This document shows positions 46,971 through 58,684 of a stretch of DNA of 64,000 nt, one piece after another (the first letter of the stretch is position 1; each line of letters begins with the position of its first letter). The DNA lies in NCBI GenBank assembly GCA_018417955.1, contig JACTVC010000018.1, positions 558,001 through 622,000 on the forward strand, written 5' to 3'. The translations under genes and the position numbers were made by a program. This stretch comes from Laccaria trichodermophora. Its lineage: Eukaryota; Basidiomycota; Agaricomycetes; Agaricales; Hydnangiaceae. The notes beneath the pieces are model-generated. The model made no database searches. It was not told the origin of the DNA and saw only the letters and a program-made list of their open reading frames with translations.

Positions 46971-48840
46971 ATGGTGTTACCGACTTTTGATGAACTACCC
47001 AAGTACAAGAACTTTGCGGGGTGTGCGTGGGGAGTGTGGGGCCCTAATGATCAGCTTGGGACAGTCAACCTTTTGACGGACGAGGTTGTGCAAAGGGCTG
47101 CCGCTGAGGAGATCAAGTATGTTCGGCTAATATTGTGTGACTTGTCATACGATGCTGATGACTTATTCGAACTTTAGGACAGGGAGGTCTGTCTCGTTGA
47201 ATTGGTGCGTTCCGCTGATTTGAAATCCAGGTGAACGCCCTGCTAACTCTAGCGCCCTCCTTTGCTTGCAGGCCTATCAATTTCCCGGAGAAGGTTCGTC
47301 CGGGGTATAATGCTCCTGAGTCCTGACGTTGAGGCTCACCCCTATGATTTCAGCCAATGTTTGGGAGGAAAGGTCCAGAGGTGTGCGCGCTCGCCAATCA
47401 TGGTGCAGATTTACCACTGCGGGACGACGAGATTCATGTTGTCCGTCCTCCTTCCTCGATACTTTTTTGCTGTGGGATCTGATGGGACCTTTCTGCACCT
47501 TCTTAGAACACGCAAAGTGGGACGCAGTGGGATGGGATGAGGCATTTTGGTGTGCTTGAGCATAAGGTGTATTATCAAGGGTTTGTATCAATTTTGCATA
47601 TTCAGTTTGGGTTATCATTGTCAATTGATAACGACTCGTGTTTGTAGGGTTTCAGCGTCGGACGTCCCCGTAGGTCCTTTGCACCTCCCCGACCCGAATG
47701 TGATCGACCCTGTGAACACGAACCTGGGGGTCCAGAGTACGTCATTCGCCTCTGCATTCCCCATGTCAATCCTAGGCTAGTACTCAGCTTACTTACTTGA
47801 ACAATTAAACAGACTGGGCCACGCACGGTATCTGTGGACGCGGTGTCCTTCTGGACCTTGTTCGATACTACACGAAGGATGGCAAGCCATTACCGTACGA
47901 CCCGTGGACTACGCATGGGATCAGCGTGGCTGAGCTGGAGGCTGTTGCCGAAGCGCAGGGCGTGAAATTTAGGGCTGGGGATATCTTGCTCTTGAGGGTT
48001 GGGTTCATTCAGAAGTATCATCAAGTGACTGGGGAGGAAAGGGATGCGCTCCCGGGCAGACCGGAGACTTTGTGAGTTTTCCTTTTGTGTGGCTCAAAGG
48101 GATACAGATCTGGTGCTAACGCATTTCTACTTGCTTTGTTTGGTAGCGCAGGGATTGAACAAAGCGAGAATATGAAGAAGTTTTTGTGGTAACTTGCCTT
48201 TCTTTGCTCTTTTTTGTGACATTCTGGCTTGCTGATGCGGATGGTTAGGAACAACCACTTTGCGGCTATTGCTTCTGATCAGCCCGCTTTGGAGGTGCGT
48301 AAATAATACTGTCAAAACGTCATGGAGGAGGATTTGACGAACCTATAACCCAGAGCTGGCCTGCGGAAATAACCACATATCTACATCAGGTATGTGCGTA
48401 TCAGTGGTGATCCGTTCTAAATGAATGAATTGGCGCCGTATAGACTATCTTGGGGTTAGTCCCTTCATCAACAAACCTTGTGTAATTCAGGTAATTGACA
48501 ACGAATCAACAGCTTGTGGGGTATGCCGCTCGGTTGGTCTTTTTGCCAATGAGATCTCGGAGTTACTTTGTTCTCACGATCATTTAGGCGAATTCTTCGA
48601 CCTCGAGAAGCTGTCCGAAGTTTGTGCTGAAACTGGGCGTTACACGTTTTTCTTCTCGTCCTGGCCCATGCATATGTACGCATCGTCTTTTGATTCTCTC
48701 TTTGTCTATTCTGATGGCTCGCCGATAGCATCGGAGGATGCGCCAGCCCACCCAACGCGGCGGTGAGTACTGCAGTTCCAATCTTGATTCTTGGCCATTG
48801 TGCTGATGTTTGCCACTCCCTATTCAAGGCGATGTTCTAA
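46971..48840 (+). CDS. cyclase / kynurenine-formamidase-like enzyme (PF04199 type), 15 exons
   Basis: Fifteen exons read by splice sites total 990 nt (329 residues) and close exactly in frame. The protein starts MVLPTFDELPKYKNFAGC and has WGVWGPNDQLGTVNLLT, TGRSVSLNWPINFPEK and NTQSGTQWDGMRHFGVLEHK. NWATHGICGRGVLLDLVRYY, ISVAELEAVAEAQGVKFRAG and DILLLRVGFIQKYHQVTGEE follow, then LHQTILGLWGMPLGEFFDLE, GRYTFFFSSWPM and the terminal GGCASPPNAAAMF. These are hallmarks of fungal cyclase-family proteins related to kynurenine formamidase, metal-dependent amidohydrolases. The true substrate is unknown. Very small exons are needed: 11 nt (48444-48454), 20 nt (48513-48532) and a last one of 12 nt (48829-48840). 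Skipping any of them breaks the conserved C-terminus. Confidence 0.9.
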
Positions 48841-49095
48841 TTTCGACCCCTCGTGCATCTTTGCATGGCTTTTAACGACGTATTAAGCTCGAATGAAATG
48901 AATGGGGTGCTAGGGTATTAACGAAGTTTTTTTTATGTACATGCATATGCACGTAGTTGGTCCCTGCAAGGATTGTTTTTAACCTGGACGCGTTCTGGGG
49001 TACATGGACTGCGCACGTGACGTCCAAGTTGTTTCCATCACTGAGCTCGTGTTCGCTATTCTTCGTTCTTACTTTCGTCGGCGCTGGGTGGCACG

Positions 49096-51297
49096 ATGAG
49101 CAGCAGTCGGAGAGAGTCGCGTGCGTCTCTGGGCTCGAGGCAGAACGATGCCCTCTTCGAATTCGAGAACTGTACGTGTCCAAGGGTATCACACGGATCA
49201 TGAGCTAACCTGTGGCATGCAGTCAAGAAGAAATTCCTCCTCGCCAACAAGCATATTACAAAGTGCGTTCTTTTCGACCGTACATGACGGTGGTTAATCC
49301 AAGTTGTAGACTTAATTCAACACTGAGCGTCCGAATCGAAGAGCTCAATGCCCAAATATCAACATTGTACGTTGAGAACCTCAAGTTGCGTGCGTCAGAA
49401 ATCGCCCTGGAAGCACAGCTCAAGCGCGAGCGGGAAAAGTCGCGAAAGGTCATGGCGGATGCAGAGGCTGCCGTACGTTTGCTTTAGTTCGGATGCGCTT
49501 GAGAAAACTGACACCGTCCGCAGAGCCTTAACTTGTCGAAACAATTGAGTTATCTTCGTCAAACTTTCAACATAGAATTGACACCTGCAACACCACCGAC
49601 GCCTCCGTCACCGCGAGTAACCAAGAGGCCACAACCACCACCAACTACATCGCCCACTACACAGGGAACACGCATCGCCAGGACTCCAAATGTCCCGGGG
49701 ATTTTTGAAGAAGAAGAGCCCTCCTCTTCTTCATCCGACGAACGCGATGAAGCAGCGAAAGCTGTATCTCCACCTCATCGTAAGTCCAAGTCCAAGCCAC
49801 GCCTCTCAGCATCCAAGCTGCCACTGCCCATGCGGGTGACTTCGCCAACGCCGCTTCCCACTCCAGCACCAGCGTCAACGTCCACGAGAATACATCTGGA
49901 TCTGAGCGTTATATCCACTGGGTCGAAACGCAAACCTATGCGAAGACAGAGTGGCTTGTTGACCGTTAAAACGGACGCGTTGTCAGTACCACGCGCAGCT
50001 AGTCCGGCCTTTGGGTCTCCTATACGGCTGGAGGCAGGTCGAGCTGAGGAAGAGGAAGAGATGGCAGTTGACATGGAGGTGATGACAGATTCTTCACCGC
50101 CGCCCGAAAAGGAGAAGAAGCGGGGGAAAGCAAAGGAGCGAGATATGGTCGCCGAAAGTGATCGAGACGCTGTTGCTGTGGACAGCAATACCACTCGACG
50201 GCGAGAGCGGAAGAGGGCTCGCGAGGACGACGACGTTGTGGCCATCCCAGCGGAGGCGATCAAGTTCAAGCTCATGGATGTCACTAATTCGAGGACAGCT
50301 CTGCAACCTATAGGCAATAAAGGTGTGCTGATTCTCATCCGATTTGATATCACCCATGTGCTTACGTTTGTATTCAGTCTTTGAACAAGCTGACTCTGAC
50401 TGCGCCCAGGGCAGCAACAATCGCCAGTTCCTGGAAGAAAACGGCTCTCCACCACCTCTGCCCACCCCACGCGCATCATCCAGCCCTACACCGGCTTCTG
50501 AAGTGGACGCAGCGACGACTGCGGCTGGACGAGAGAAACGAACAAGAAAAAGCGTCAATTATGCCGAACCCAAACTGAACACGTATGTCTTCATTGATCT
50601 CGTTCATTTCCGGGACCTGAGCGCCTTTCTTCGAATAAACAGGAAAATGCGCAAGCCAGACCCAATTCCCGGATCCTCGGAATCCACTAGCTCCGGATCG
50701 TCGAGGACGGCGGGCAAGAAAAGGTCGTCGGCTGCGGCTGTGATGGCTGCGTATCGCCCAGCAGATGGCAACGATGCGGACAATGATACCGAGGCACGCT
50801 CCTCACTCGAGTGTGCACGTCCTCCTCCTCCTCCCCTTCCTTCTTCTTCCAAGACAGAAGCAATGTTACCACTGCGAGCGATGAATGGGGGATACATCAA
50901 CCCAGAATTATTCCCACTCCCAGCCTCGCGTCCTGGCTCCGCAGCTGCCATGTATTCTCCTGGTCCCCCTCCTCGAGCGGGCGGGAGCACGACTGCATCT
51001 TCCTCTGGCTCTTCGACTACGAGCACGGGGGTAAGTCTGAGGAGGAAGAAATCAAAGCCGCAGATATACTTTGACAGCGATGACGAGCTTGGAGAGAGTG
51101 ATGGTGCAGAAGCGGATGGGGAGTACGTTCCTGGTGGTGGTGCGAAGAGGGGTGGATCGTCGTGGGTGAATGTGAATGTGGAAGGGAGGAAGAAGAGTGC
51201 GACGAAGAGGAGTGCTGGTGGTGGTGCGAAGCAGGAGTATGTGCATGCTGCACATGCGCAGGAGTTCGATATGCGCAGGCATAGTATGGCTGTGTGA
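49096..51297 (+). CDS. SGO1: shugoshin, centromeric cohesin protector
   Basis: Starts MSSSRRESRASLGSRQND at 49096. Two short introns join FEFENFKKKFLLANKHITK to LNSTLSVRIEELNAQISTLY, which begins the N-terminal coiled coil that in shugoshins binds PP2A-B56. A third intron leads to SLNLSKQLSYLRQTFNIE. A long Ser/Pro/acidic disordered region follows. The diagnostic C-terminal SGO motif is GREKRTRKSVNYAEPKLNT joined over an intron to KMRKPDPIP. It ends in Ser- and Gly-rich tails, stopping at 51297. About 650 residues. Shugoshin recruits PP2A to centromeres and protects Rec8/Scc1 cohesin from separase in meiosis and mitosis. Motif order is as expected. The join near 50325/50380 is the least certain. 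Confidence 0.9.
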
Positions 51298-51644
51298 TAA
51301 CGATACACGCAGGCTGGTGGTATCTTGATTCCTTTACTCTTGATCTTTCTTTATTCATTCATGACAGACAACTGGTCGCTCGACCAACCAATACAACGAC
51401 ACGAGATTACCCCCTCATCACTTTTTTGAAAGTGTGAATACGATTACCTATACTCACTCCACCCACATAGCAGCGGATAGCCTGTAAGCAGGCGTATGTA
51501 CCCGATGTACATTATTTAGATATTGATTGTGTAGGAGGAATTTATTCAATTATCAAGATCATTATAGGTGAAACGATAGTATCTCCAAAACCATAAACCA
51601 ATGAATTGTGCGCAAATGATACATATATACGTATTCTTACACCA
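51298..51644. other. convergent 3' spacer
   Basis: Between the stop codons of shugoshin (+) and the next minus-strand gene. No gene seen. Confidence 0.5.
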
Positions 51645-53810
51645 CTACGGACTACTATCCAACTGCACCTCAGGCGGCTCATTACTAGGATCCCTCAGCC
51701 AACCATCATAATCCACCTGCACGTCCTTCTCTAGCAGCTTATCAACCTGGCTCACTTGCCCGTCAACATCGAATTGGGAATTGTACCCCATCCACCCACC
51801 AAACTTGTGCTGCTTCCCACCCCCCTGCTGAGTCGACTGAAATGGAGGGTCAAACTCGTCGTCTGGATCAAAAGTGAACCCTCCACCAGCACCCACGTCC
51901 TCATCGTCCTCGTCTTCTGGATCAGAATCAGATTCTGCGATGGATGAGAGCGATTTCGTGGGAGAGGCTATCGCGTCGGGCTCTAACTCGTCATGGTGTG
52001 CACTGAGCGCGTAAGGGTCCAGCATGAATGGATTATCAATTGGCGATGGGAACCGGCCTGCTTTCACTGTAATCCTGGTTGTGGTTATTTGAGCGTGGCC
52101 CTGGACATGGTTGGAATCGTGATCGTTGTTGGGGACATCAGCTTTGATCATGAGTTGCTCTGCAGCAGATCGTAAAGGGGATTTAGGTTTCATGCTAGGT
52201 GACCCCAATTTCTTGCCTTTCTTCGAAGATGCAAGAAGCTCGGTGAGTGTGGGCAGGGGACGGCGTTTGGGTGTTGTTAGTCCTACCGCTGCTGCTGTTG
52301 GACCTGAATCAAGAATGATACGGTTTTTATCTGAGGATTTGGGGGTGGTGGGTGCTATCGGACTGCTAGACTCTGGAGGGGTTGCGTTGGACGCAGGTTT
52401 GTCAGAAGAGGGGAGCACAGGCATAGTCCGTGCTTTTTTTGCAGGACGCCCGATAGGGGAGGTAGGTGATACAGGTCGTTTGAGGGTTTGATGTCCATTT
52501 GGACCTGTCGGAGTGGTGGGTATCACTGGAAGAGATTGGGAGGTTCGTGGTTGGCCCTTGGCTTTGTTTAAGAGTGGAGAGGAGGTACGCGGAGTGATGG
52601 ACGAAGGGGGAGTCGATGGAGGCGCAGAAGGAATGGGTGCGGGTTTCTGCCGACATTGTTCGGGATTTTGGTCACGCTTTGGGGTCGATGTAATCATTTG
52701 CGATGAGGGAAAGGAAGGTGGGAGATATGACTTGTGTTTGGTTAATTAGTGGAAGATATGAGGGTGAAAGGAGAAGCTTACTGTTTCTGAGATGTTTGCG
52801 ATACTCTGTATAGTTCGAGTAGGTTGATTCTTAAGCGGAATAGATGCCTCCAAATCGTCTGGTTGACCAAGCTTTGAATGTGAAAAAACCTGCACATTTT
52901 GTGCGTCTTCAGAGTTGCCGGGTTTGCTGGGTTGCTTTAAGCTTCCTGCATCTTCCTGCAAGTTCCGCTCTTGTGCAACGCTATGATCCTCGGGTTTAAA
53001 CAATTCCTTTACACGTAGGGCAGCATTGTCGCCATCGCGAGTTTTGGGAGTGGGCTTTGGCTTGCCTGCGAGGGCCTGGGTGTTTCGCTTTACCACAGAA
53101 AAACCCAAGCCAGACCGAATCATCAGGGGATCATGAAGCTTTGCCTGAGTGGTGGCTGCCTTCAGACCCTTCTTTGGTTCAACGTCGACAGGCTTATCTT
53201 GAACCACGCACTGAACACCCTCTACATGGGTCAAACACTCTCGGGATATGGATTTAGACTCGATAGTCTTCGGAGGAGAAGGATCAACAAGATCAACATC
53301 GACCGTCTTCTTCCAATTCTCGATCTTCCGCTTGAGCCGGTCTTCTTCAGCTCTTCGCCTTTCCCATTCCACCCACTCTGACTCGGTTCCGGCATTTATT
53401 CCAGGCTCGGATAATTCCCCGTCGGTGCGAGCCCCCATCCAGCGATAGCGCCCACTAGTAACACTCATGTGCAGGATTTGGCTGAGCGCAGCCCAATTCC
53501 CGTCAGTGGGGTTCCAGTCTGCAGCTTCCCGGGCCTCTGCCACTCGCTTACGCAGTTCCTCGACCCGGGCTTCGCTCTCTTTGTCCACCGGGGGTTCTTC
53601 GCCGTCCACAGGTGACCCGCAGCGAGAAGAGGGTACCTCCTGCACGGTGTGTGCCAGAGCAATGTGAGTACATGATAGAGAAGTCAGATAACTCGAAGTT
53701 GCGGGTTGTTTCGCCGCTGAACTTGGCCCGGCTTGAGATGACCCATATAATACGGGTGTGAAGAGTGTTTTTGTAGGCCTGTAAGCCTTGCTTGGGGGTT
53801 TTGTAGTCAT
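51645..53810 (-). CDS. large disordered nuclear protein, uncharacterised
   Basis: Two long exons joined by a 49-nt intron (53810 to ~52788 and ~52739 to 51645), about 705 residues. Starts MTTKPPSKAYRPTKTLFTPV. A helical, charged region near residues 75-195 includes EARVEELRKRVAEAREAADW and NPTDGNWAALSQILHMSV, and WVEWERRRAEEDRLKRKI. The rest is Pro/Ser/Thr-rich with SP/TP sites (potential CDK targets), basic patches (GRPAKKAR, TPKRRPLPTLTELL) and an acidic run (ESDSDPEDEDDEDVGAGGG). It ends near WLRDPSNEPPEVQLDSS. I do not recognise the family. Composition suggests a nuclear scaffold or regulator. It is divergently transcribed from the PP2C-like gene with only ~110 bp between start codons, so the two probably share a promoter. 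An upstream in-frame Met at 53864 lies in that interval. Confidence 0.68.
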
Positions 53811-53919
53811 TCTGAAAGGGGATTTGAGAGCATGCCACTGAGAGAACAATGTGGTTGAGACCAACCAAGGTTACCAAATTGGGTCACGAGGGTCCACACT
53901 GACTTCGACGACAAAACAT
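53811..53919. promoter_or_regulatory. short bidirectional promoter region
   Basis: Only ~110 bp separate the ATG of the minus-strand nuclear protein (53810) and the ATG of the plus-strand PP2C-like gene (53920). Their transcription start sites must overlap closely. No TATA box is evident. Confidence 0.5.
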
Positions 53920-55514
53920 ATGTCGAGGTTGTTCTGGAGGGGTTCGGCCCTCTTCAGGCCCTCTGTAGCTACCCTCACTACTCTCGGTGTTCTTGGAACC
54001 ATATACCACACCACTGGGGTCGCTCATGCGGATAATAACGGCGCTTTGGAGGAAAACTCCGCCTATCTTGGAGTCTCTCAAACAACCTCAAGGCGGCGTA
54101 CAGCGATTGAGCCTTTTCCTTTTGGAAAAAATAGGGATGTGATCTGGACACACCCACAAGCTTCTGCATTCAGTGCTACAGTCGAAGGAGATACAGGTAT
54201 CGCGCGGATAGACTCGCTCACCTTGTCCAAGTGAGTATAGGTTCCTTAACTACACAAATGTCACTCAACACCCCCCAAGTAAAGCATGGACGGAAGATTT
54301 CGTTGCGCTGAGATCTGTGTCGGTGTCGGGTCTCACGAAGGACGCCCTGTCAACTAACTGGTCCCTCGTCTCCCTCACAAACGGGTTCAGTGGCAGTCGA
54401 ATGAGTCTCGAGCTCAGTAAAATAATCAATAGCGCCGTTCTCGACGGTCTCATAACCAATCTCCACGAATATGTAAAACCCAATAGCGAAACTGAATTTA
54501 CCGACGTCGAGACTTCCCCATATCCAACAGAGCCTTACGAGGAAGCCGTTAATCGGATAATCAAGAGTTACTTCGTGGCGATAGACACCGCCCTGACAGA
54601 AGACCCCTTGAAAGAGGCATTATCCTCTGGGAAGAAAGCAGATGCTATCCGTCCACAATCCGTTGCGCTGAGCGGCTGTTCAGCAATACTCTCCCTCTAC
54701 GACTCCTCCGCTAAGGACCTACGAATAGCACTCACTGGCAATTCGCGGGCGATTCTTGGCCGCCCCCTGAAGAACAAAGACGGGACTAAATCATATGAGG
54801 TGCACGTCCTCACCGCCGATCAGACGATCTTGCCATCGTCACCTCATGCCTCCGTCATCTCCCAAGCTAAGCTACCCCACCCTGTATCCCGCGCTTTCGG
54901 TGTTGCTTCTCTCAAATGGGGGCGTGAGATTCAGCAACGGTTGCACGAAGAATACCTTGGAGATCGTCCGTTCCTACCCACCACCACCGCAGAGCCACCA
55001 TATATCACAGCAGAGCCAGTGATCACCTCGATCTCAATCAAGCCGGGGGATTTTCTCGTCTTGGGGTCCGCAGGACTTTGGAAAAGCTTGACAAACGAAG
55101 AAATTGTAGGCCTCCTGGGGGTCTGGGTCGACCGCGGGATGATAAACGCTGATACCAATGTCGTGGAGAGGTTATCATCCTCTGATATCCTCAATCCCAG
55201 GGACTTACCTGTTGCGGGGAAGTCGGCCAAGGTGGTTAAGGGTGACTCTAACGATGGTACAACTATGTACCGCCGCTGGCGAACAAAGAAACAGTTCGTT
55301 TGCGTTGACCATAACGCTGGACTTCATCTCGCAAGAAACGCTCTCGGAGGCGCAGATCAAGATCTGACAGCCGCTCTGCTCAGCATGTCGCCTCCGCGGG
55401 CGGCTTTGTTTCGGTGGGTCAACTGGTAACAGAGAAAGAGCTGAAGCTAATTTTCGAAATATTGCGCTTGCCAGGGACAACATTAGCGCTACGGTCGTGT
55501 TCTTTGACGACTAA
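53920..55514 (+). CDS. mitochondrial PP2C/PDP-like protein, probable pseudophosphatase
   Basis: Three exons (53920-54230, 54280-55413, 55475-55514), 494 residues, closing in frame. The N-terminus (MSRLFWRGSALFRPSVATL) is Arg-rich and amphipathic, followed by a hydrophobic segment, fitting mitochondrial import. The body matches the Ptc5/pyruvate-dehydrogenase-phosphatase branch of PP2C: AWTEDFVALRS, GCSAILSLYDSSAKDLRIAL, GREIQQRLHEEYLGDRPFL, ITSISIKPGDFLVLGSAGLW and the terminal RDNISATVVFFDD. The metal-binding aspartates are replaced: DGH is NGF (SLTNGFSG), TGDSRA is TGNSRA, SDGLW is SAGLW, and RDDI is RDNI. With four sites altered, Mn/Mg-dependent catalysis is unlikely, although the frame is intact. 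It may act as a regulator or scaffold for a phosphatase or for the PDH complex, or be at an early stage of decay. Confidence 0.85.
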
Positions 55515-55844
55515 TGACCGCGGTATTTGTTCATAGAGGGCCACTTTCCCAACAAATGATGCTGCCGCCAAGGCAGATGTCTATTCAATACAATTTTGTC
55601 CCAGCAACTCCCACATGACACCTCCTCCTGCGAATACGACTTTCACTACAACTCTCTCCATGGCCAGCCCTTGGTTGACCCACATACACCACAGAGGTTG
55701 CTATTTGATTTTGGATGATGGCAACGGAGTCTTCCGGGGAACTGTGCATAGGGCATGCGGCTTGAAGAGGTGTGCAGTTCAACCACTAACAATAGCGCAT
55801 CTCTTGTATTTTATCTTGCTAGTCCGTAATTTGCATCGCGTTGG
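55515..55844. other. spacer between PP2C-like gene and its decayed copy
   Basis: 3' flank of the PP2C-like gene. Part of it (around 55590-55660) resembles sequence near 56490-56550, so the tandem duplication included downstream DNA. A longer open frame (55615-56133) spans it but shows no intact domain. Confidence 0.5.
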
Positions 55845-56263
55845 GCCGCCGGTGATCACCTCGATTTCAATCAAGATGATTGCCTCGTCTTGCGGTCCAC
55901 AGGACCATGGGCAAGCCTTTGACAATGAAGGAGCAGTCGAGCTTCTTCCTTGGGGGGGTCTGGGCTGGTCTGGCTTGCATGCGGGATGGCAAATACTGAC
56001 ACCAATTGAAAAGAAAATCGTCGTCGTCGTTCAAAGTTTGATAATTCCAAAGGTTTTCTTATTGGGAAGTGGACTACCACCGCTGGCTGACGAAGAAACA
56101 CTGTATCGCCGCATGCTCGGAGGGGCATATTAAGATGTAACGGCCCCTGCTCAATGCCGCCCCCATATACAGCTTTGTTTCGGTGGGCCAATTGATAGCG
56201 AAGTATTTCCCAACGCTAATTTTTGCTATTGTACCTGTCAGGGACGACATCAGCGCCTAAACT
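55845..56263 (+). pseudogene. decayed tandem copy of PP2C-like 3' half
   Basis: The segment VITSISIK at 55851 and what follows matches the main gene from ~55019 onward at DNA level, with small insertions and deletions that break the frame. Recognisable pieces include the region equivalent to FLVLGSAGLW, the intron-flanking stretch GCTTTGTTTCGGTGGG, and the last exon. That exon reads GGGACGACATCAGCGCC and a stop, coding RDDISA. The copy begins partway through the second exon, so it lacks the 5' end, the mitochondrial signal and the first metal site. It was probably created by a tandem duplication of about 0.85 kb and then decayed. Confidence 0.75.
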
Positions 56264-57341
56264 GTGTGTTTCAAGTGATTTCGGCGCATCAGTACGGGGC
56301 CACGTTCGGTTTATCGGGTTTACGCCAGTCCACCTAAAATTACTTTGACGTCAATGTCAACTCGGGATCAGGATGGGCTCCCATGTGGGTCGGGCAGTGA
56401 TAAGTGCAAGTCTATTCATTCACCGGCGGATCGCAGACAGACAGAACAGGCGGCCGCCACCGCCAAGGTAACTGTGACGGTGCATGATATAATCTCGTCC
56501 CAGTAGCTCCCATGCCACATGCCACCCTTTACGCTACGCATACCACTCCCTCCTCATTGCCATTTTTTTTGTTGACTTATGGTACAGAACTCATAATCAA
56601 TATAATGATGAAGGGACTCTCCGATAGTTTTCTTCGTATTTCTACCACGCCTACCACGCGGCTGATGACAGTACCTTGACCGCGCCTGTGGCGGCTTGAA
56701 TTTGTTTGTTTTCGAGAAAGTCTGAAGAAACCTCACCTCCAATGCCGTATACTGTTCAATTGTTTGTGGAGTGCCGCGGAGTTGGATTCAAATTGTTTCC
56801 AAGAACTCTCGCAATGCAGTAGATCATGTTATGCCTTTCACGTAACTGCTGTGGAATTCTAAACAAGCTAGCGAGCTGTAACATCTGCACCCTGCCCCTG
56901 TGGAGGTTGCACAAGTGACAGATGCTGTAGCTTAAAATGGCTGCCGTCGCCCCGTAAATTGGATATTAGCCCGACTGCTGTAGCCGCCCAAAACTATTGG
57001 CTCGAGGCAGGCTGAACGGATCTGGGGTTTCCATCAAGCTATGGGTAACTGTCACCCATCTCCGAAAGTGAAAGAAAATTTTAGTGACCACCCTCGATTC
57101 ACTAATTAATGCCACTTCGGCCATAAAATTATCCCGCCGCGAACATGATCGTAGCCCACGCTTGACAAGCGTTGAAAAGCCGATGAGATTGTCGTCCTGT
57201 CTTTCCCCGTCATCGCGGCGTCTTTAAACATTGCCTTGACATATCATCAGGCCAAAATGTAAAACAAGGTCTGTGGGTAAAATTTGCATAAATTTTATTC
57301 AGCAATTAGCCATATTCCAGGTTCCAGCGTAACTCACCGTT
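56264..57341. other. intergenic, nothing recognised
   Basis: The left part (to ~56560) is the degraded end of the tandem duplication. The rest shows only unsupported short frames. Confidence 0.45.
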
Positions 57342-57937
57342 TTATTGCGCAAATGACACTTTTTTTGGGGCAGGTTTGGTTGTGGCAGAGAGGAGCCCAA
57401 CGCGCGCGTGACCATCGTTGTCATCAGGCGGGGAGGTGGCATCCTGTGAACGCCGTTTTCGTTTTTTAGCCTTGTCCTTTTTAGATCGGGCCCGCTGAGC
57501 TGCAAGCAGGGCCTTGGTTTCTTTCTGGATTGATAAAAGAACGTCTGATGATGAGCGCCCCTCCTATGGCATGACGCCAGGGCAATAGACGACGCACGAT
57601 CTTGAGTTTCGAATTCGATAAACGTGGTTTTTCGTCATCTGTATTCCGTTGGCGAGGCTTACAAGAAGAAACCGGGTGGATGATTAGCTTTTACACATAG
57701 CCCCAAAAGTGGTGTGACTCACCTGGGCCTGGTGATGTTTCTCAGCCTTGCTCAGTGCCTTTTGTTCCTGCACTCCCGCTATTGATGCTGCCAATTCCAG
57801 AGCCTCCTATGAAGGGCAAAGAAGGTTCAAAGCCGAATGGGAGCAGTCACGGCGCATGGACTGACGTTTTTTGCCAGGAAATGTTTTCCTTTCTTTCTTC
57901 TTGCTGGAGCCGCTTTAGGCACGAGTGGACTGCCCAT
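57342..57937 (-). CDS. LOC1: Loc1-like nucleolar ribosome-biogenesis protein
   Basis: Four small exons read on the minus strand: MGSPLVPKAAPARRKKGKHF with LAKN, then EALELAASIAGVQEQKALSK, then PRQRNTDDEKPRLSNSKLKI, then KETKALLAAQRARSKKDKAK. The last exon runs through a Lys/Arg run and ends APKKVSFAQ at 57342. The introns use GTCAGT, GTGAGT and GTGCGT donors and keep phase. About 138 residues, highly basic. The RRKKGKHF block and the terminal KKVSFAQ match my memory of the fungal Loc1 family, small nucleolar proteins for 60S maturation and mRNA localisation. Length is shorter than yeast Loc1, so 5' exons may be missing. It could also be another KKVSFA-type nucleolar protein. Confidence 0.58.
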
Positions 57938-58597
57938 TTGCTTTCGTTCCATTCATATGAACGGTTTTATCAAGGAATGGAAGAAAGGTGACTCGCTAAC
58001 GAGATGGTGGAATTTGTAATGACAAACGTCACTTCAATGTTTGTTCGTGTTACAAATCTTTACCTTTTGGCTTCGACAAATTTCCTTCAATATTGCGCAT
58101 TGATCTCCAAATACAAAAGCTTCACGCCGTCACCCGAGTTGATGGGCTAGGATTCAATAGTCATGAATATTTAAAGGCGGGGAAAGCATTGGCTCAGACT
58201 CGTTTTCACGACGCCGATAGGACCAGGAGGAAAATCGTAAGTGGCAAGATACTGCCAAGTGCTATTGCAATATACCCATTTTTGAAATGAAAGCAACAGG
58301 TATGTTAGTGACGAATACAATTGTCTAACTTCTCTCACTGACTTACAAGACATCTTATTCAGAAACGGTAACGAAGATCATGAACTCCGGGAAACCTGAG
58401 CACCTGTCTACACTGTCATCACTCCAATTCTAGAACGTCGTCGCAGAACACAATCAGGAACACATTATTTCTCGTGGCTGGGCAAGTTATCCCCGTTCCA
58501 CGCGCCGCAGGACAGATTCCGGCATGGCAATAAGTACGAAACTAATCGAACTCGTAGGGAAGGCGGTCGTTCTTCTTTGATACCTACTCCCACTTAA
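57938..58597. other. intergenic, nothing recognised
   Basis: Divergent spacer between the Loc1-like gene (-) and the small Cys-rich gene (+). Likely holds both promoters and possibly an upstream Loc1 exon. Confidence 0.4.
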
Positions 58598-58605
58598 GTA
58601 TAAAG
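58598..58605 (+). promoter_or_regulatory. TATA box of small Cys-rich gene
   Basis: GTATAAAG lies about 85 bp upstream of the ATG at 58685. Confidence 0.45.
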
Positions 58606-58684
58606 GCAACGTCTAATGTGCGCCAACTTGGCTCACTCAAAAGCCACCTTTTCCTTTTCGCCTTCATCGCCGCCAACTCTGACT

